Source: Corallococcus sp. AS-1-6
GTDB taxonomy: Bacteria; Myxococcota; Myxococcia; Myxococcales; Myxococcaceae
DNA: 64,000 bases
Direction of reading: 5' to 3'
NCBI RefSeq assembly: GCF_020037015.1
Contig: NZ_JAIQDE010000036.1
Coordinates: forward strand, 1-64,000
The position numbers were made by a program, and so were the translations under genes. The notes under the pieces are model-generated. The model was not told the DNA's origin and did not search any database. It saw only the letters and a list, made by a program, of their open reading frames with translations. Shown here piece after piece: positions 32,510 through 41,480 of this stretch. Every line of letters begins with the position of its first letter. Within the stretch, counting starts at the first letter, position 1.

Positions 32510-33532
32510 ATGTCCCCGTCCGAACTGCCCGTCCTCGAGTTCATCCTCACGAACTACAAGAACTTCAATGCCCGCGCGACGCGCGACGCGCTCCTGTCCT
32601 ACTGGGAGCATGTGTCGAGCGGTGGCCGCATGTTCTGGAGCGTCGCGGGCGCCATGTCGTCCGCGCAGCTCGGCATCACGCTCGCGCCCGCCATCCGCGC
32701 GGGCCTGATTCACGGCCTGTCGGTGACGGGCGCCAACCTGGAGGAGTCGCTCTTCCGGCTCGTCGCGCACACGGCGTACAAGGACTTCCCCGAGTACCGC
32801 TACTTCACCAAGCAGGACGACACGCGCATCCTCGAGCAGCGGATGCGCCGGGTCACCGACACGAGCATCCCGGAGGACGAGGCGTTCCGGGCGGTGGAGA
32901 AGATCGTCGTCCCCATGTGGAAGAACGCCTCCGCGAAGGGCGAGCGCCGCTTCTGGCACGAGTACTTCTACGAGCTCATCCAGGTGCTGGAGCCCTCGGC
33001 GTACGAAGGGGACCCGGAGGCCTGCTGGCTGATGGAGGCGGCGCGGCGCAAGCTGCCCATCGTCGTCCCCGGCTACGAGGACTCGACGTTCGGGAACATC
33101 TTCGCGTCCTACGTGAAGACGGGGGGCTGCAGCGCGAGCATCGTCAAGTCCGGCATCGAGTACATGGCCGACTTCTACGACCGCTACGAGGAGCTGTCCG
33201 AGGGCCGGGGCGTGGGCTTCTTCCAGATTGGCGGCGGCATCGCCGGGGACTTCCCCATCTGCGTCGTGCCGTCGACGAAGTACGACCTGCAGAAGCCCGT
33301 GAAGCCGTGGGCCTACTTCTGCCAGATCAGCGACTCCACGACGTCCTACGGCTCGTACTCGGGCGCGACCCCCAATGAGAAGATCACCTGGGACAAGCTG
33401 ACGGAGACGACGCCCATGTTCGTCATCGAGTCGGACGCCACCATCGTCGTCCCGCTGATGCTCCGCGCGCTGCTGGAGTGCCAGGCCCGGCCGGAGGCGG
33501 CGAACGCGCTCATCGCCCGGCACCGGCGCTAG
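32510..33532 (+). CDS. Deoxyhypusine synthase family protein
   Basis: A 340-residue NAD-dependent enzyme of the deoxyhypusine/homospermidine synthase fold. Conserved blocks include GLIHGLSVTGANLEESLF, VVPGYEDSTFGNIFAS, the IGGGIAGDFPI strand and a C-terminal GSYSGATPNEKITWDKL. The last contains Lys296 at the position of the lysine that carries the aminobutyl intermediate in human deoxyhypusine synthase (SWGKI). The KHHI segment that follows GGG in the eukaryotic enzyme is replaced by AGDFPI, so the acceptor probably differs. Bacteria lack eIF5A; relatives are thought to make homospermidine or modify other substrates. GGAGG precedes ATG 32510. No polyamine gene is adjacent. Confidence 0.85.
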   Translation: MSPSELPVLEFILTNYKNFNARATRDALLSYWEHVSSGGRMFWSVAGAMSSAQLGITLAPAIRAGLIHGLSVTGANLEESLFRLVAHTAYKDFPEYRYFTKQDDTRILEQRMRRVTDTSIPEDEAFRAVEKIVVPMWKNASAKGERRFWHEYFYELIQVLEPSAYEGDPEACWLMEAARRKLPIVVPGYEDSTFGNIFASYVKTGGCSASIVKSGIEYMADFYDRYEELSEGRGVGFFQIGGGIAGDFPICVVPSTKYDLQKPVKPWAYFCQISDSTTSYGSYSGATPNEKITWDKLTETTPMFVIESDATIVVPLMLRALLECQARPEAANALIARHRR

Positions 33533-33546
33533 TCACGCGCGACCTG

Positions 33547-33578
33547 CGGCAGGGCCCGGAGACGCGTGGGCCCTGCCG
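33547..33578. terminator. Perfect hairpin between convergent genes
   Basis: CGGCAGGGCCC (33547-33557) and GGGCCCTGCCG (33568-33578) form an 11-bp stem with a 10-base loop. It lies in the 67-bp gap between the deoxyhypusine synthase and SBBP genes. There is no T tract; probably bidirectional. Confidence 0.65.
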
Positions 33579-33599
33579 GGGTCTCGTCAGCGGCCCTGC

Positions 33600-34871
33600 T
33601 CAGAAGCGCGCGAGGAAGGCGTCGTTGCCGCCAGCGTTGGGATTGCCGCCGAGGCTCCCGCCCGTCTGCCCGGCGACGTAGGCATTGCCGGACGCGTCCA
33701 CGGCCACGCCGCGGGCGATGTCCTGGCGCACGCTGCCCAGGAGCTGGGTGCCCAGCTTCGCGCCGAGCGCGTCGTAGCGGGTGAGGAAGGCATCGGCGCT
33801 GCCCGAGGACGGGATGCCGTCGAGCCCGGCGGTGTAGCCGGCGACCTGCACCACGTTGTCGGCGGTGACGGCGACGCCGAACGCGTAGTCGGGCTGCCCG
33901 CCTCCGAGCAGGCGGCTCCAGGCGCGGTTGCCGGCGCTGTCGTAGCGCGCGAGCAGCACGTCGATGGTGCCGTTGTTGGTGTTGCCGTCCAGGCCGCCGA
34001 ACGTCTCGCCAGCGATGTAGACGCCGCCGTCAGGGCCCACGGCGACGCTCCTGGCGTCATCCAGGTCGCCCGCGTCGATCTGCCGGACCCACTGCTGGAC
34101 GCCGAGGATGTTCAGCTTGAGCAGGAACATGTCGCCGCTCAGCGCCGGGGGCGTGGTGCCGTCGAGGCTGCCGGTGGTGCTCCCGACGACGTAGACCTCG
34201 TGGCTGGACGTGACGGCGATGCCGCGCGCCATGTCGCTCGCGGGGCTGCCGTACTGCTGGAGCCAGTACGGATTGCCCGCCGTGTCATAGAGCCCGGCGA
34301 GGATGTCGTAGTGGCCGGGATTGCCGCCGTTGGCGAAGCTGCCGCCGGTGTAGCCCGTGAAGTAGAGCGTGTCGTCCGCGCCAATGGCGATGCCGGTGAC
34401 GAAGTCATCCATCTGCGTGCCGTTCTGGCGCAACCACAGGCGGTTGCCGGCGGTGTCGTACTTGGCGATGAAGAAGTCGAAGCCGCCCGCATTGGCATAG
34501 AAGTCAAAGCCGCCGAAGGTGATGCCCGCGACGTAGGCATTGCCGTCCGCGTCCGTGGCCACGGCGGTGGCGCGGTCCGCACCCGCGGTGCCGAGCTGGT
34601 GGACCCACTGGAGGTTGCCGGCGGTGTCGTACCGGGCAATGAACGCGTCCTGACCGCCAGCCTTCGGGTCGACGCCGAGCTGGCTGGTCGTCTGGCCTAC
34701 GACATAGACGCTCGCGCCCGACACGGCCACGGCGTTGGCCTGCTCATCCAGGTTGGCGCCGAGCTGCGCCACCCAGGACGGGGGAGGAACCTGGGCCGCG
34801 GCGACGGAGGGGAGGCCCGCGGCGCCGACGACGCCCGCGAACCCGAACATGCTCAAGAGGAGGTGTTTCAT
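33600..34871 (-). CDS. Secreted SBBP-repeat beta-propeller protein
   Basis: A 423-residue exported protein. The signal peptide ends at SVAAA-Q near residue 26. The rest is about seven SBBP-type repeats of roughly 55 residues, each of the form ARGIAV...YVVGST.G...D.FLLKL...G...W. Examples are NAYVAGITFGGFDFYANAGG and GVYIAGETFGGLDGNTNNG. The family is a seven-bladed propeller found on bacterial surfaces, usually for binding. ATG 34871 is chosen for the GGAG six bases upstream; ATG 34883 is also possible. It probably has its own promoter in the 100-bp gap upstream. Confidence 0.85.
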   Translation of the reverse strand: MKHLLLSMFGFAGVVGAAGLPSVAAAQVPPPSWVAQLGANLDEQANAVAVSGASVYVVGQTTSQLGVDPKAGGQDAFIARYDTAGNLQWVHQLGTAGADRATAVATDADGNAYVAGITFGGFDFYANAGGFDFFIAKYDTAGNRLWLRQNGTQMDDFVTGIAIGADDTLYFTGYTGGSFANGGNPGHYDILAGLYDTAGNPYWLQQYGSPASDMARGIAVTSSHEVYVVGSTTGSLDGTTPPALSGDMFLLKLNILGVQQWVRQIDAGDLDDARSVAVGPDGGVYIAGETFGGLDGNTNNGTIDVLLARYDSAGNRAWSRLLGGGQPDYAFGVAVTADNVVQVAGYTAGLDGIPSSGSADAFLTRYDALGAKLGTQLLGSVRQDIARGVAVDASGNAYVAGQTGGSLGGNPNAGGNDAFLARF

Positions 34872-34971
34872 CACGAGCTCCATTTCTCAGGGGGGAGCAC
34901 TGCAAGACCACGAGAAACGGGCGCTCGGGAAGATGGGTAGTGAAAGACACGCATGCGGGCGGGAGCCCGGG

Positions 34972-35886
34972 TCAGGGTGTTTCGCGACGCCGCCGTGCCC
35001 AGGCCTCGAAGCTCATGGGTGAAAGGCCATGGGCGCGAGCGATTTCGGGCCGGGCCAGCACCGGGGCGACGTTCATGTATGTCATGCCTTGCGCCACGCC
35101 CGGATGCAGGCCGGCCGCGACGGCCTCTTCCACCGTGGCGGACTGGACGACGTACTCCTTGCCGTCGATGCGTGAGAGGACTTCGGCGATCTGGGGGAGC
35201 GTGAGCAGGTCACCCGCGAGCTGCAGCGTCACGCCGTTGAACCTCGCGGGGTCGTTGATCGCCGCCGCGGCCGCCTTGCCGATGTCCTCGGGCGCGATCA
35301 ACCCCATGGGCAGGTCGGTCCTGACCACCGTGAGCAACCGGCGCCCATCGACGAAGCCGGCGGGATCCAGCATCGGGTGGTCCATGAAGGTGGCGGGCAG
35401 GATGAGGGTCCAGTGCTTGAAGCCCGCGGCGCGGACCCGGTCGCACGTGGCCAGCTTGTTCTCCCAGTACTCCTCATGCGCCTTCCAGCGCCCCTCCGCC
35501 CAGCCCTCGACCTGGCGGTGGTCGCCGACGCCAGACGTCGCGGTGTGCACGAACGTCTCCACGCCCTCCGCGAGCGCGGCCTCCACGAGGTTCCTGCCTT
35601 GCTGGCGCTCCTTGCTGAAGTCGATGCCGGTCGCGGAGGCGATGGGGGACTGCATCGAGAAGACGGCCCGCGTCCCGGCGCAGGCCGCGCGCAACGACGC
35701 TGGATCGTCCAGGTCCCCGACGACGACCTCCGCGCCCGCCGCCGCGAGCGCCCTGGCGTTCGCCGCCTCCGGATTGCGCACCAGGACGCGCACCTTCGTG
35801 CGGCCCTCGGCCAGCAAGGCCCGGGCGGTGGCGCCCCCCTGGCGTCCCGTGGCGGCGGTGACGAGAACGACGTCGTTGTGGCGCAT
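34972..35886 (-). CDS. NmrA-like NAD(P)-binding protein
   Basis: A 304-residue atypical short-chain dehydrogenase/NmrA-like protein. The Rossmann motif is LVTAATGRQGGATARALL at 8-25. VLVRNPEAANARAL gives the cofactor-phosphate region and VVVGDLDDPASLRAA the adenine pocket. A conventional YxxxK is not clear (AHEEYWENK is the nearest), as in NmrA-type sensors and quinone-reducing relatives. AGGAG precedes the ATG. It is divergent from a TetR repressor over 105 bp containing a palindrome, a common pairing in which the repressor controls the reductase. Confidence 0.86.
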   Translation of the reverse strand: MRHNDVVLVTAATGRQGGATARALLAEGRTKVRVLVRNPEAANARALAAAGAEVVVGDLDDPASLRAACAGTRAVFSMQSPIASATGIDFSKERQQGRNLVEAALAEGVETFVHTATSGVGDHRQVEGWAEGRWKAHEEYWENKLATCDRVRAAGFKHWTLILPATFMDHPMLDPAGFVDGRRLLTVVRTDLPMGLIAPEDIGKAAAAAINDPARFNGVTLQLAGDLLTLPQIAEVLSRIDGKEYVVQSATVEEAVAAGLHPGVAQGMTYMNVAPVLARPEIARAHGLSPMSFEAWARRRRETP

Positions 35887-35925
35887 CGGCGGCTCCTTCT
35901 CAAGTGGTGGACCCCACCGTTTATT

Positions 35926-35942
35926 TCCGTGTTAAATACGGA
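35926..35942. promoter_or_regulatory. TetR operator candidate
   Basis: TCCGTGTTAAATACGGA is a 17-bp sequence with 5-base perfect arms and an AT-rich centre. It sits midway between the NmrA-like and TetR start codons, where a dimeric repressor would cover both promoters. Confidence 0.55.
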
Positions 35943-35991
35943 GGGGTCCCCCGTTTGTCAAAGAGAAGGGACTCGTGAAGAGGAGGGCGCC

Positions 35992-36543
35992 GTGGAGCAG
36001 GTGAAGCGGTTGCGCGCGGACGGGCGACGCAACCGGGAGCGGATTGTCGAGGTCGCGGCGGAGCTGGTCGCCAGGGAAGGCGCGCAGGTGTCGCTGGAGG
36101 AGATCGCCCGGCGGGCGGGGGTCGGCTCGGCGACCCTGCACCGGCACTTCCCGTCGCGGCAGGCGCTGCTGGAGGTGGTCTTCCGGGATGGCGTCGCGCA
36201 GCTCTGTGCGAAAGCAGCCGCGCAACCTGGCAAGGCGCCTGCCGCCGAGCTGGCGGACTGGCTGGAGGAGGCGACGGTCTACACCGCGACCCACCGCGGG
36301 CTCGCCGCCGCGCTGCTGGCCGGCCCGGAGGGGCTCTCCGCCGAAGAGCTCTGCTGCACCGACATGGTGCTCAACGTGCTGAAGGTCCTGGTCGAGCGGG
36401 CGTCCGCCGTGGGTGCGCTTCAAGCGGGCGCCACGGCGGAGGACCTGATGATGCTGGCGAACGCGATCGCCGTCGCGAACGAGAATGATCCGCACACCGC
36501 GCGCCGGGTGCTGCGGCTCGCGCTCACGGGCATCCGTCGCTGA
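35992..36543 (+). CDS. TetR-family transcriptional regulator
   Basis: A 183-residue repressor. The N-terminal helix-turn-helix reads RIVEVAAELVAREGAQVSLEEI, then ARRAGVGSATLHRHFPSRQALL, a textbook TetR signature. The C-terminal helical domain (about 75-180) resembles the SbtR-like group. It starts at GTG 35992 preceded by GAGGAGGG. It is divergent from the NmrA-like gene and likely represses both. Confidence 0.9.
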   Translation: MEQVKRLRADGRRNRERIVEVAAELVAREGAQVSLEEIARRAGVGSATLHRHFPSRQALLEVVFRDGVAQLCAKAAAQPGKAPAAELADWLEEATVYTATHRGLAAALLAGPEGLSAEELCCTDMVLNVLKVLVERASAVGALQAGATAEDLMMLANAIAVANENDPHTARRVLRLALTGIRR

Positions 36544-36545
36544 GG

Positions 36546-36579
36546 GAATCGCCAGGGCTGGTACTGGCCCTGGCGATTC
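36546..36579. terminator. 13-bp perfect hairpin after tetR
   Basis: GAATCGCCAGGGC (36546-36558), loop of eight, GCCCTGGCGATTC (36567-36579). It starts three bases after the TetR stop and faces the convergent sugar dehydrogenase gene. Confidence 0.7.
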
Positions 36580-36597
36580 ACGCCCCCTGACGCCCGC

Positions 36598-39537
36598 TCA
36601 TGGGCAGGTCGCGGGCTCCAGGTAGAAGGCCTCCCACGCGCCCGTGTCCGTGGGATTGCAGACGCCCACGTTGCCGCCGTTGCCGCTCTGGATGGGCGCG
36701 CCGGGGGTGTTCTCCTTCCAGTGGCGCGCGGTGCCTGTCGTCGATTCAAAGCCATATCGATTGCGCCCGCCGAAGACGCCGCAGTCATGGCGGGTGAACG
36801 CCTCCGCCGAGCCGAGCGAGGCATTCACGGTGAGCTGATCCGTCACCACCGCCAGGTACGCGCCGCCCGATCCCTTGAGCTTGTACTTCGCGCTGCTGGT
36901 GACGAGCTCGAACACCTCGCCACCGGCCTGCGTCGTGCCGAGGGCGGCCACCTTGCCCGCGCCGTCGACGGTGAGCCACTTGTCGGTGCGCTCGCTCTGG
37001 ATGCGGAAGCAGCCCGCGCTGCCGCTGGTCTCGGTGTGGCAGGTCGCATCGCAGCCATCACCCGGCTGGGTGTTGCCGTCGTCGCACTGCTCGCCGCTCT
37101 CGACCGTGCCGTTGCCGCACACGGGGCCGGTGCCGCCGCCCGGGCAGCTCACCGGCTCCAGGTAGAAGCCCTCCCAGGCGCCGCCATCGTCCGGGTTGCA
37201 GGCGCCGCCATTGCCGCCGTCACCGCTCTGGATGGGCGCACCCGTCGTGGTCTCCTTCCAATGGGGCGCGCTCCCTGACGAAGCCTGGAAGCCGACGCGC
37301 GTGCGCCCTCCGTAGCCGCAGGCAATCCGGGTGAACGACTCCCCGCTGCTGAAGTTGGCGCCCATCGTGAGCTGGTTCGCCACCACCGTCAGGAACGCGT
37401 CACCCGAGCCCTTGAGCTTGTACCGGGTGCCGTTCGGAACGAGCTGGAAGATCTGCCCGCCGGCCTGCGTCGTGCTGCCGGCGATGACCTTGCCCGCGCC
37501 GTCGACGGTGAGCCACTTGTCGCTGCGCTCGCTTTGAATCTGATAGCAGCTCCCGCCCGAGGTCTCGACGAACTGGGCGGTGTAGGTGGCCGCGCTGCCA
37601 GGCGTGACGAAGGTATGGGATTGCGCGCCGCCGTCCGACCACGACGTGAACGCCCAGAACTTCCCGTTCGCGTACTGCGGCGACTCGACGCCCACGGAGC
37701 GGACCACCCCGACCACGCCGGTCGTGTCATGCGGCGCCGGGAACGGCCGCCCGTCCATCAGCACCTGGAGTCCGCTCGGCACGCTGGTCACCGTGAGCGG
37801 GACCGTGACGGGGTGGACGTCGCGGTACGTCGTGTGGGTGAGGCCAATCGAGTCGCGCACGGTGAGCCGCACGCGATACCAGACGTTGGCCGAGCTCTCG
37901 CCGATGTTCGGGATGGGCCAGCTCCCGCTCGCGATGCCGGTGATGTCGGCCATGGCCGGGTGCGTGTGGGTATCGTGATGGAAGGTGATGTTCCAGGTCA
38001 TCGCGCCCGGCGGCAGCGCGCCATCCTCCTGGTCGCTGGCCGAGCCGGAGAACGTCAGGTTGGTGGCCGCGATGTAGGTCGCGCCCGAGGCCGGCGTCAC
38101 GATCGTGGCCACCGGCGGCTTGTTGGACGTCACCGTCAGCACGGCCTCGGCGCTGGTGGCCGAGCCGAGCCCGTTGGTCACGACCACGCGGAAGCGCGCG
38201 CCGCTGTCAGTGAGCTGCGCGGCGCCCAGCTCGTAGCCCGGCGAGGTCGCGCCGGGGATGTCCACGCCGTCCCGCTGCCACCGGTAGGTGAGCGGCGGCT
38301 CACCGCTCGCGGACACCGTGAAGGCCGCCGGATGGCCGACCGAGACCAGCGTGCTCGCCGGTTGCTGGGAGATGCTCGGCGGCAGCGAAGCGGTGTAGGC
38401 GATGCGGCCCACCTGGCCCGCGCCGCGCGCAAGGTAGTAGAGCGCGCCATCGGGCCCGACATCGAGGTCCACGGGCCCCGCGGCGGCGGTCGCGAACAGC
38501 GAACGCACGCCCGTGTTCGGGTCGATGCGCGCAATCCAGTTGTTGGTGTAGTCCGCGAAGAAGTACTGACCGACATACGCGCTGGGAAACGCCGGGACGG
38601 GGGGATTGTAGAAGGCACCGCCAGCGATGCAGTTGCCGGCGGCCGTGCCCGCGCCGTGCGGGTACGCGAAGAACGGCTGCGTGAGCTCCGGGCGGTTCGT
38701 GAAATAACCCTCCGTCATCGGCCAGCCGTAGTTGGCTCCGGCCTGCCCGCGGTTGATCTCCTCCCAGCCGCCTTCGCCCACGTCGTTGATGAACAGGACT
38801 CCCGTGCCGGGCTGAACGTCGAAGGTGAAGGGATTGCGCAGCCCCATCGCCCAGGTCGCCTTCGCGAGCCCGGTGGCGGCCGCGTAGAACGGATTGTCCG
38901 TGGGGATGCTGCCGTCCGGGTTGAAGCGCAGCAGCTTGCCGAGCGGCGTGTTCAGGCTCTGCGAATTGGAGGAGACCGCGTTCTCTCCGACCGAGACATA
39001 GAGCTTGCCGTCGAGTCCGAAGCGAACCGCGCCGCCGTTGTGGTTGGCGGCGTCGAGCGTCGGGAAGTCGGCGAGCACCAGCTCGCTGCCGGGGACCACG
39101 ACATTGCCGTTGGCGGTGAAGCGGCTGACCCGGTTGTGGATGCTGCCGGCGACCGACGTGTAATAGACGTAGAGATAGTGATTGCTGTCGAAGTTGGGGT
39201 CGAACGCCACGCCCATCAGCCCACGCTCGTTGTCGGTGTCCACGGCGAGCGTCATGAACGGAGTCGCCAGGAGCTGGCCGTTCACGACGACCCGCAGCGA
39301 GCCATTCTTCTCGGAGATGAACAGGCGCCCGTCAGGCGCGAAGGTCATGGTGGTGGGGCCCTGGAGCCCGCTGACGAAGACCGAGTCCGCGAAGTTGGCG
39401 TCCTGCACGACCGCGCCCGCTCGCGCGACCGCCAGCTCCGGCGGCGGCTCCGCCGAGCAGCCCACGAGGAGGGAGAAGACCGCGCAAACGACGAAGCACG
39501 GCAGGGGAGACCGCGCTCGGACATTCGTTCCTGGCAT
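36598..39537 (-). CDS. PQQ-type sugar dehydrogenase lipoprotein with Ig-like and duplicated fascin-like modules
   Basis: A 979-residue exported protein. The lipobox LLVGC puts the lipidated cysteine at residue 27. Residues about 45-390 are a soluble-glucose-dehydrogenase/HHIP-like propeller (FAPDGRLFISEKNGSLRVV, GLMGVAFDPNFDSNHYLYVY, ANHNGGAVRFGLDGKLYVS, NYGWPMTEG). An Ig-like domain (about 395-490) and two further beta modules follow. At about 662-782 and 842-979 are two copies of a fascin/actin-crosslinking-like trefoil (CYQIQSERSDKWLTVDGAG and CFRIQSERTDKWLTVDGAG). They are separated by the myxobacterial Cys-rich CGNGTVESGEQCDDGN repeat. It may oxidise or bind extracellular sugars. An AGGAG site precedes ATG 39537. 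Confidence 0.85.
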   Translation of the reverse strand: MPGTNVRARSPLPCFVVCAVFSLLVGCSAEPPPELAVARAGAVVQDANFADSVFVSGLQGPTTMTFAPDGRLFISEKNGSLRVVVNGQLLATPFMTLAVDTDNERGLMGVAFDPNFDSNHYLYVYYTSVAGSIHNRVSRFTANGNVVVPGSELVLADFPTLDAANHNGGAVRFGLDGKLYVSVGENAVSSNSQSLNTPLGKLLRFNPDGSIPTDNPFYAAATGLAKATWAMGLRNPFTFDVQPGTGVLFINDVGEGGWEEINRGQAGANYGWPMTEGYFTNRPELTQPFFAYPHGAGTAAGNCIAGGAFYNPPVPAFPSAYVGQYFFADYTNNWIARIDPNTGVRSLFATAAAGPVDLDVGPDGALYYLARGAGQVGRIAYTASLPPSISQQPASTLVSVGHPAAFTVSASGEPPLTYRWQRDGVDIPGATSPGYELGAAQLTDSGARFRVVVTNGLGSATSAEAVLTVTSNKPPVATIVTPASGATYIAATNLTFSGSASDQEDGALPPGAMTWNITFHHDTHTHPAMADITGIASGSWPIPNIGESSANVWYRVRLTVRDSIGLTHTTYRDVHPVTVPLTVTSVPSGLQVLMDGRPFPAPHDTTGVVGVVRSVGVESPQYANGKFWAFTSWSDGGAQSHTFVTPGSAATYTAQFVETSGGSCYQIQSERSDKWLTVDGAGKVIAGSTTQAGGQIFQLVPNGTRYKLKGSGDAFLTVVANQLTMGANFSSGESFTRIACGYGGRTRVGFQASSGSAPHWKETTTGAPIQSGDGGNGGACNPDDGGAWEGFYLEPVSCPGGGTGPVCGNGTVESGEQCDDGNTQPGDGCDATCHTETSGSAGCFRIQSERTDKWLTVDGAGKVAALGTTQAGGEVFELVTSSAKYKLKGSGGAYLAVVTDQLTVNASLGSAEAFTRHDCGVFGGRNRYGFESTTGTARHWKENTPGAPIQSGNGGNVGVCNPTDTGAWEAFYLEPATCP
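36601..37562 (-). repeat. Intragenic duplication of a fascin-like module
   Basis: Two DNA segments of roughly 410 bp, about 36601-37022 and 37141-37562, repeat at an offset of about 540 bp. Long shared runs lie at 36961-36984 and 37501-37524 and at the matching ends of both copies (GGCTCCAGGTAGAAG). The Cys-rich linker lies between them. The nucleotide similarity points to a recent duplication or gene conversion. Confidence 0.75.
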
Positions 39538-39692
39538 CGCTGCTGCTCCTGGTCGAACGTGGGTGGTTATTCCTGTTTTTACAATGAAAGCCTGTTCGGC
39601 TGGAGCTGATTCAGCAATCCGGCAATGGATTCGCCCGTCGTACGTCATAGGTGCAGCGAATCGCGTGGCACGCCTCAGGGGGAAGGTTCCGC

Positions 39693-41477
39693 ATGGACAG
39701 CATTTCTCGTTTCTCATCGGGTCTGAATGGCATCCGGGTCTCCTCGGGCGTGGACACGGCCTCGCAGCCAACGACGTCCCAGGAGTCCAACGCCGGGCAC
39801 CTGCTCCGCGAGCTGTTCTCCCGCAGCAGCTTCGAGTCGCAGTCCCGCCCCCCGGCGCCCGCGTCCTCCCGGGCCCTGGCCGAGACCGCGCCTCCTCCGG
39901 ACGTGTCCAACCCGTCCGTCAGCGACTGGCAGGCCTGGTGCGAGCAGTTCAGGGACAATGCCGACGCCGAGCTCACCCGCAAGCGCGGCACGACCCTTCC
40001 GGACAGCGCCGCCGACCAGGTCATGCATGGCTCCCGCTCGCCCATGTATCCGGCGGGCCGCTCCACCGTGCCCGGCAACGAGAACGTCCCCGCCTTCTTC
40101 CAGGACTTCCCCGCCACCGGGGAGCGGCAGATGCAGCTCTACACCTTCTGCCGCCCGCCTCCGGGCCAGCGCCTGGACCCCTCGGACCGCAACCAGTGGG
40201 TGTCCTTCGAGGTGCACGGCGACATCTGCAAGGCCTACTCGGACGACACCTTCACCCACGGCCGGCAGGGCACCAACTCCCTCTTGGGCTACCCCAACTC
40301 CGGCCTCGAGGACGCCGTGCGCACCCGCCCGCCCTTCCTCGATGACCCGATGGTGAAGGCGTTCCGCGACGCCCAGGCCGCCGCCGGCAAGGGCGACCGG
40401 GTGCCCTTCCAGGAGTTCCAGAACGGCTACCTCGCCGACCTTGGCGGCAAGGTGCAGGCCTTCACCCGGGATGGGCAGCGCCTGGGCACCGCGTGGCCCG
40501 GCGGGGACATGACGGCGGCGCCCACGCAGGGCCCAGGGGGCGTCCAGCCGCCCACGGGCCCCTACGGCACCACGGGCCCCAAGGACGGGGACACCTCCTT
40601 CGGCAACGCGACGGTGCAGATGGGCACCTCCGCGAGCCACGGCGGCGCTGTCACCAGCCTCGTCTACGACGGCGTGGAGTACATCAACAACAAGGACCAT
40701 GGCCGGCAGATGCAGGTGGCCTTCTCACTGGACGGCTACGACGAGGCCCTGATGCCCACCGAGGCGGGGAGCAGCCGCAACGGCACGGAGCCCACGTCCA
40801 CGACGAAGGTGGTGGGCTACGGCGCGCAGCCCGGCGCCATGACCAGCACCGTGCACCCCGCCTACTGGCTGGAGCCGGGAGAGGAGGCGGGCCCGTACAA
40901 CAGCGTCCCCACGGCCAGGAACACGACCCTGGTCTCCGAGGACCTCATCACCAAGGACATCACCGTCGGCGTGGGCGGTCACGACAACGTCATCCAGTAC
41001 GACAGCCACATCCACCTCGCCGCCCCCCACGACAAGATCTACGTCGAGGCCCCCACCACCTACGTCAACGGCAGCTTCGAGAAGCACTACCGCTTCGACC
41101 CTGCGACGGGCGAGTCGCGCGAGTACCCCCGCGTGCACTCGGAGGATCCGGACAAGGGAGGCTTCGTGGACGAGGCGGGGAACGTGCCGCTCATCGTCGC
41201 CACGGAGGACGGCAAGCAGGCCATGGCCATCTGGTCGCCGGACGAGGCGCGGCCGGACCTCCAGTACCGCCTGCACCAGTTCGACTTCAACGACCCCCAG
41301 GAGGACTGCTCCAAGCTCGGCGTCACCTTCGGCATGTCGGAGGGCGTGCCTGACGACCTCCAGACGCGGACCTACGTCATCGTCGGCTCCGTGGAGGAGG
41401 TGAAGGCCCGGCTCGCGGAGCTGTACAACCAGAACCCCACCGGCGTGGAGCGCAAGTGGCCGGAGGACCTGCGCTGA
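39693..41477 (+). CDS. Large hypothetical protein with disordered N-terminus
   Basis: A 594-residue protein without a Sec signal. Residues 1-75 are Ser/Ala/Pro-rich and probably disordered. Residues 80-250 form a first domain (QWVSFEVHGDICKAYSDDTF, then GRQGTNSLLGYPNSG, which faintly recalls LGFP repeats). After a Gly/Pro/Thr linker (about 275-310), residues 315-594 make a beta-rich domain with GGAVTSLVYDGVEYINNKDH and DEALMPTEAGSSRNGTEP. That pattern resembles galactose-mutarotase-like sugar-binding folds. No catalytic role is claimed. A purine-rich site (AGGGGGAAGG) precedes ATG 39693. It converges with the LuxR gene, leaving only three bases between them. Confidence 0.65.
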   Translation: MDSISRFSSGLNGIRVSSGVDTASQPTTSQESNAGHLLRELFSRSSFESQSRPPAPASSRALAETAPPPDVSNPSVSDWQAWCEQFRDNADAELTRKRGTTLPDSAADQVMHGSRSPMYPAGRSTVPGNENVPAFFQDFPATGERQMQLYTFCRPPPGQRLDPSDRNQWVSFEVHGDICKAYSDDTFTHGRQGTNSLLGYPNSGLEDAVRTRPPFLDDPMVKAFRDAQAAAGKGDRVPFQEFQNGYLADLGGKVQAFTRDGQRLGTAWPGGDMTAAPTQGPGGVQPPTGPYGTTGPKDGDTSFGNATVQMGTSASHGGAVTSLVYDGVEYINNKDHGRQMQVAFSLDGYDEALMPTEAGSSRNGTEPTSTTKVVGYGAQPGAMTSTVHPAYWLEPGEEAGPYNSVPTARNTTLVSEDLITKDITVGVGGHDNVIQYDSHIHLAAPHDKIYVEAPTTYVNGSFEKHYRFDPATGESREYPRVHSEDPDKGGFVDEAGNVPLIVATEDGKQAMAIWSPDEARPDLQYRLHQFDFNDPQEDCSKLGVTFGMSEGVPDDLQTRTYVIVGSVEEVKARLAELYNQNPTGVERKWPEDLR

Positions 41478-41480
41478 CCG

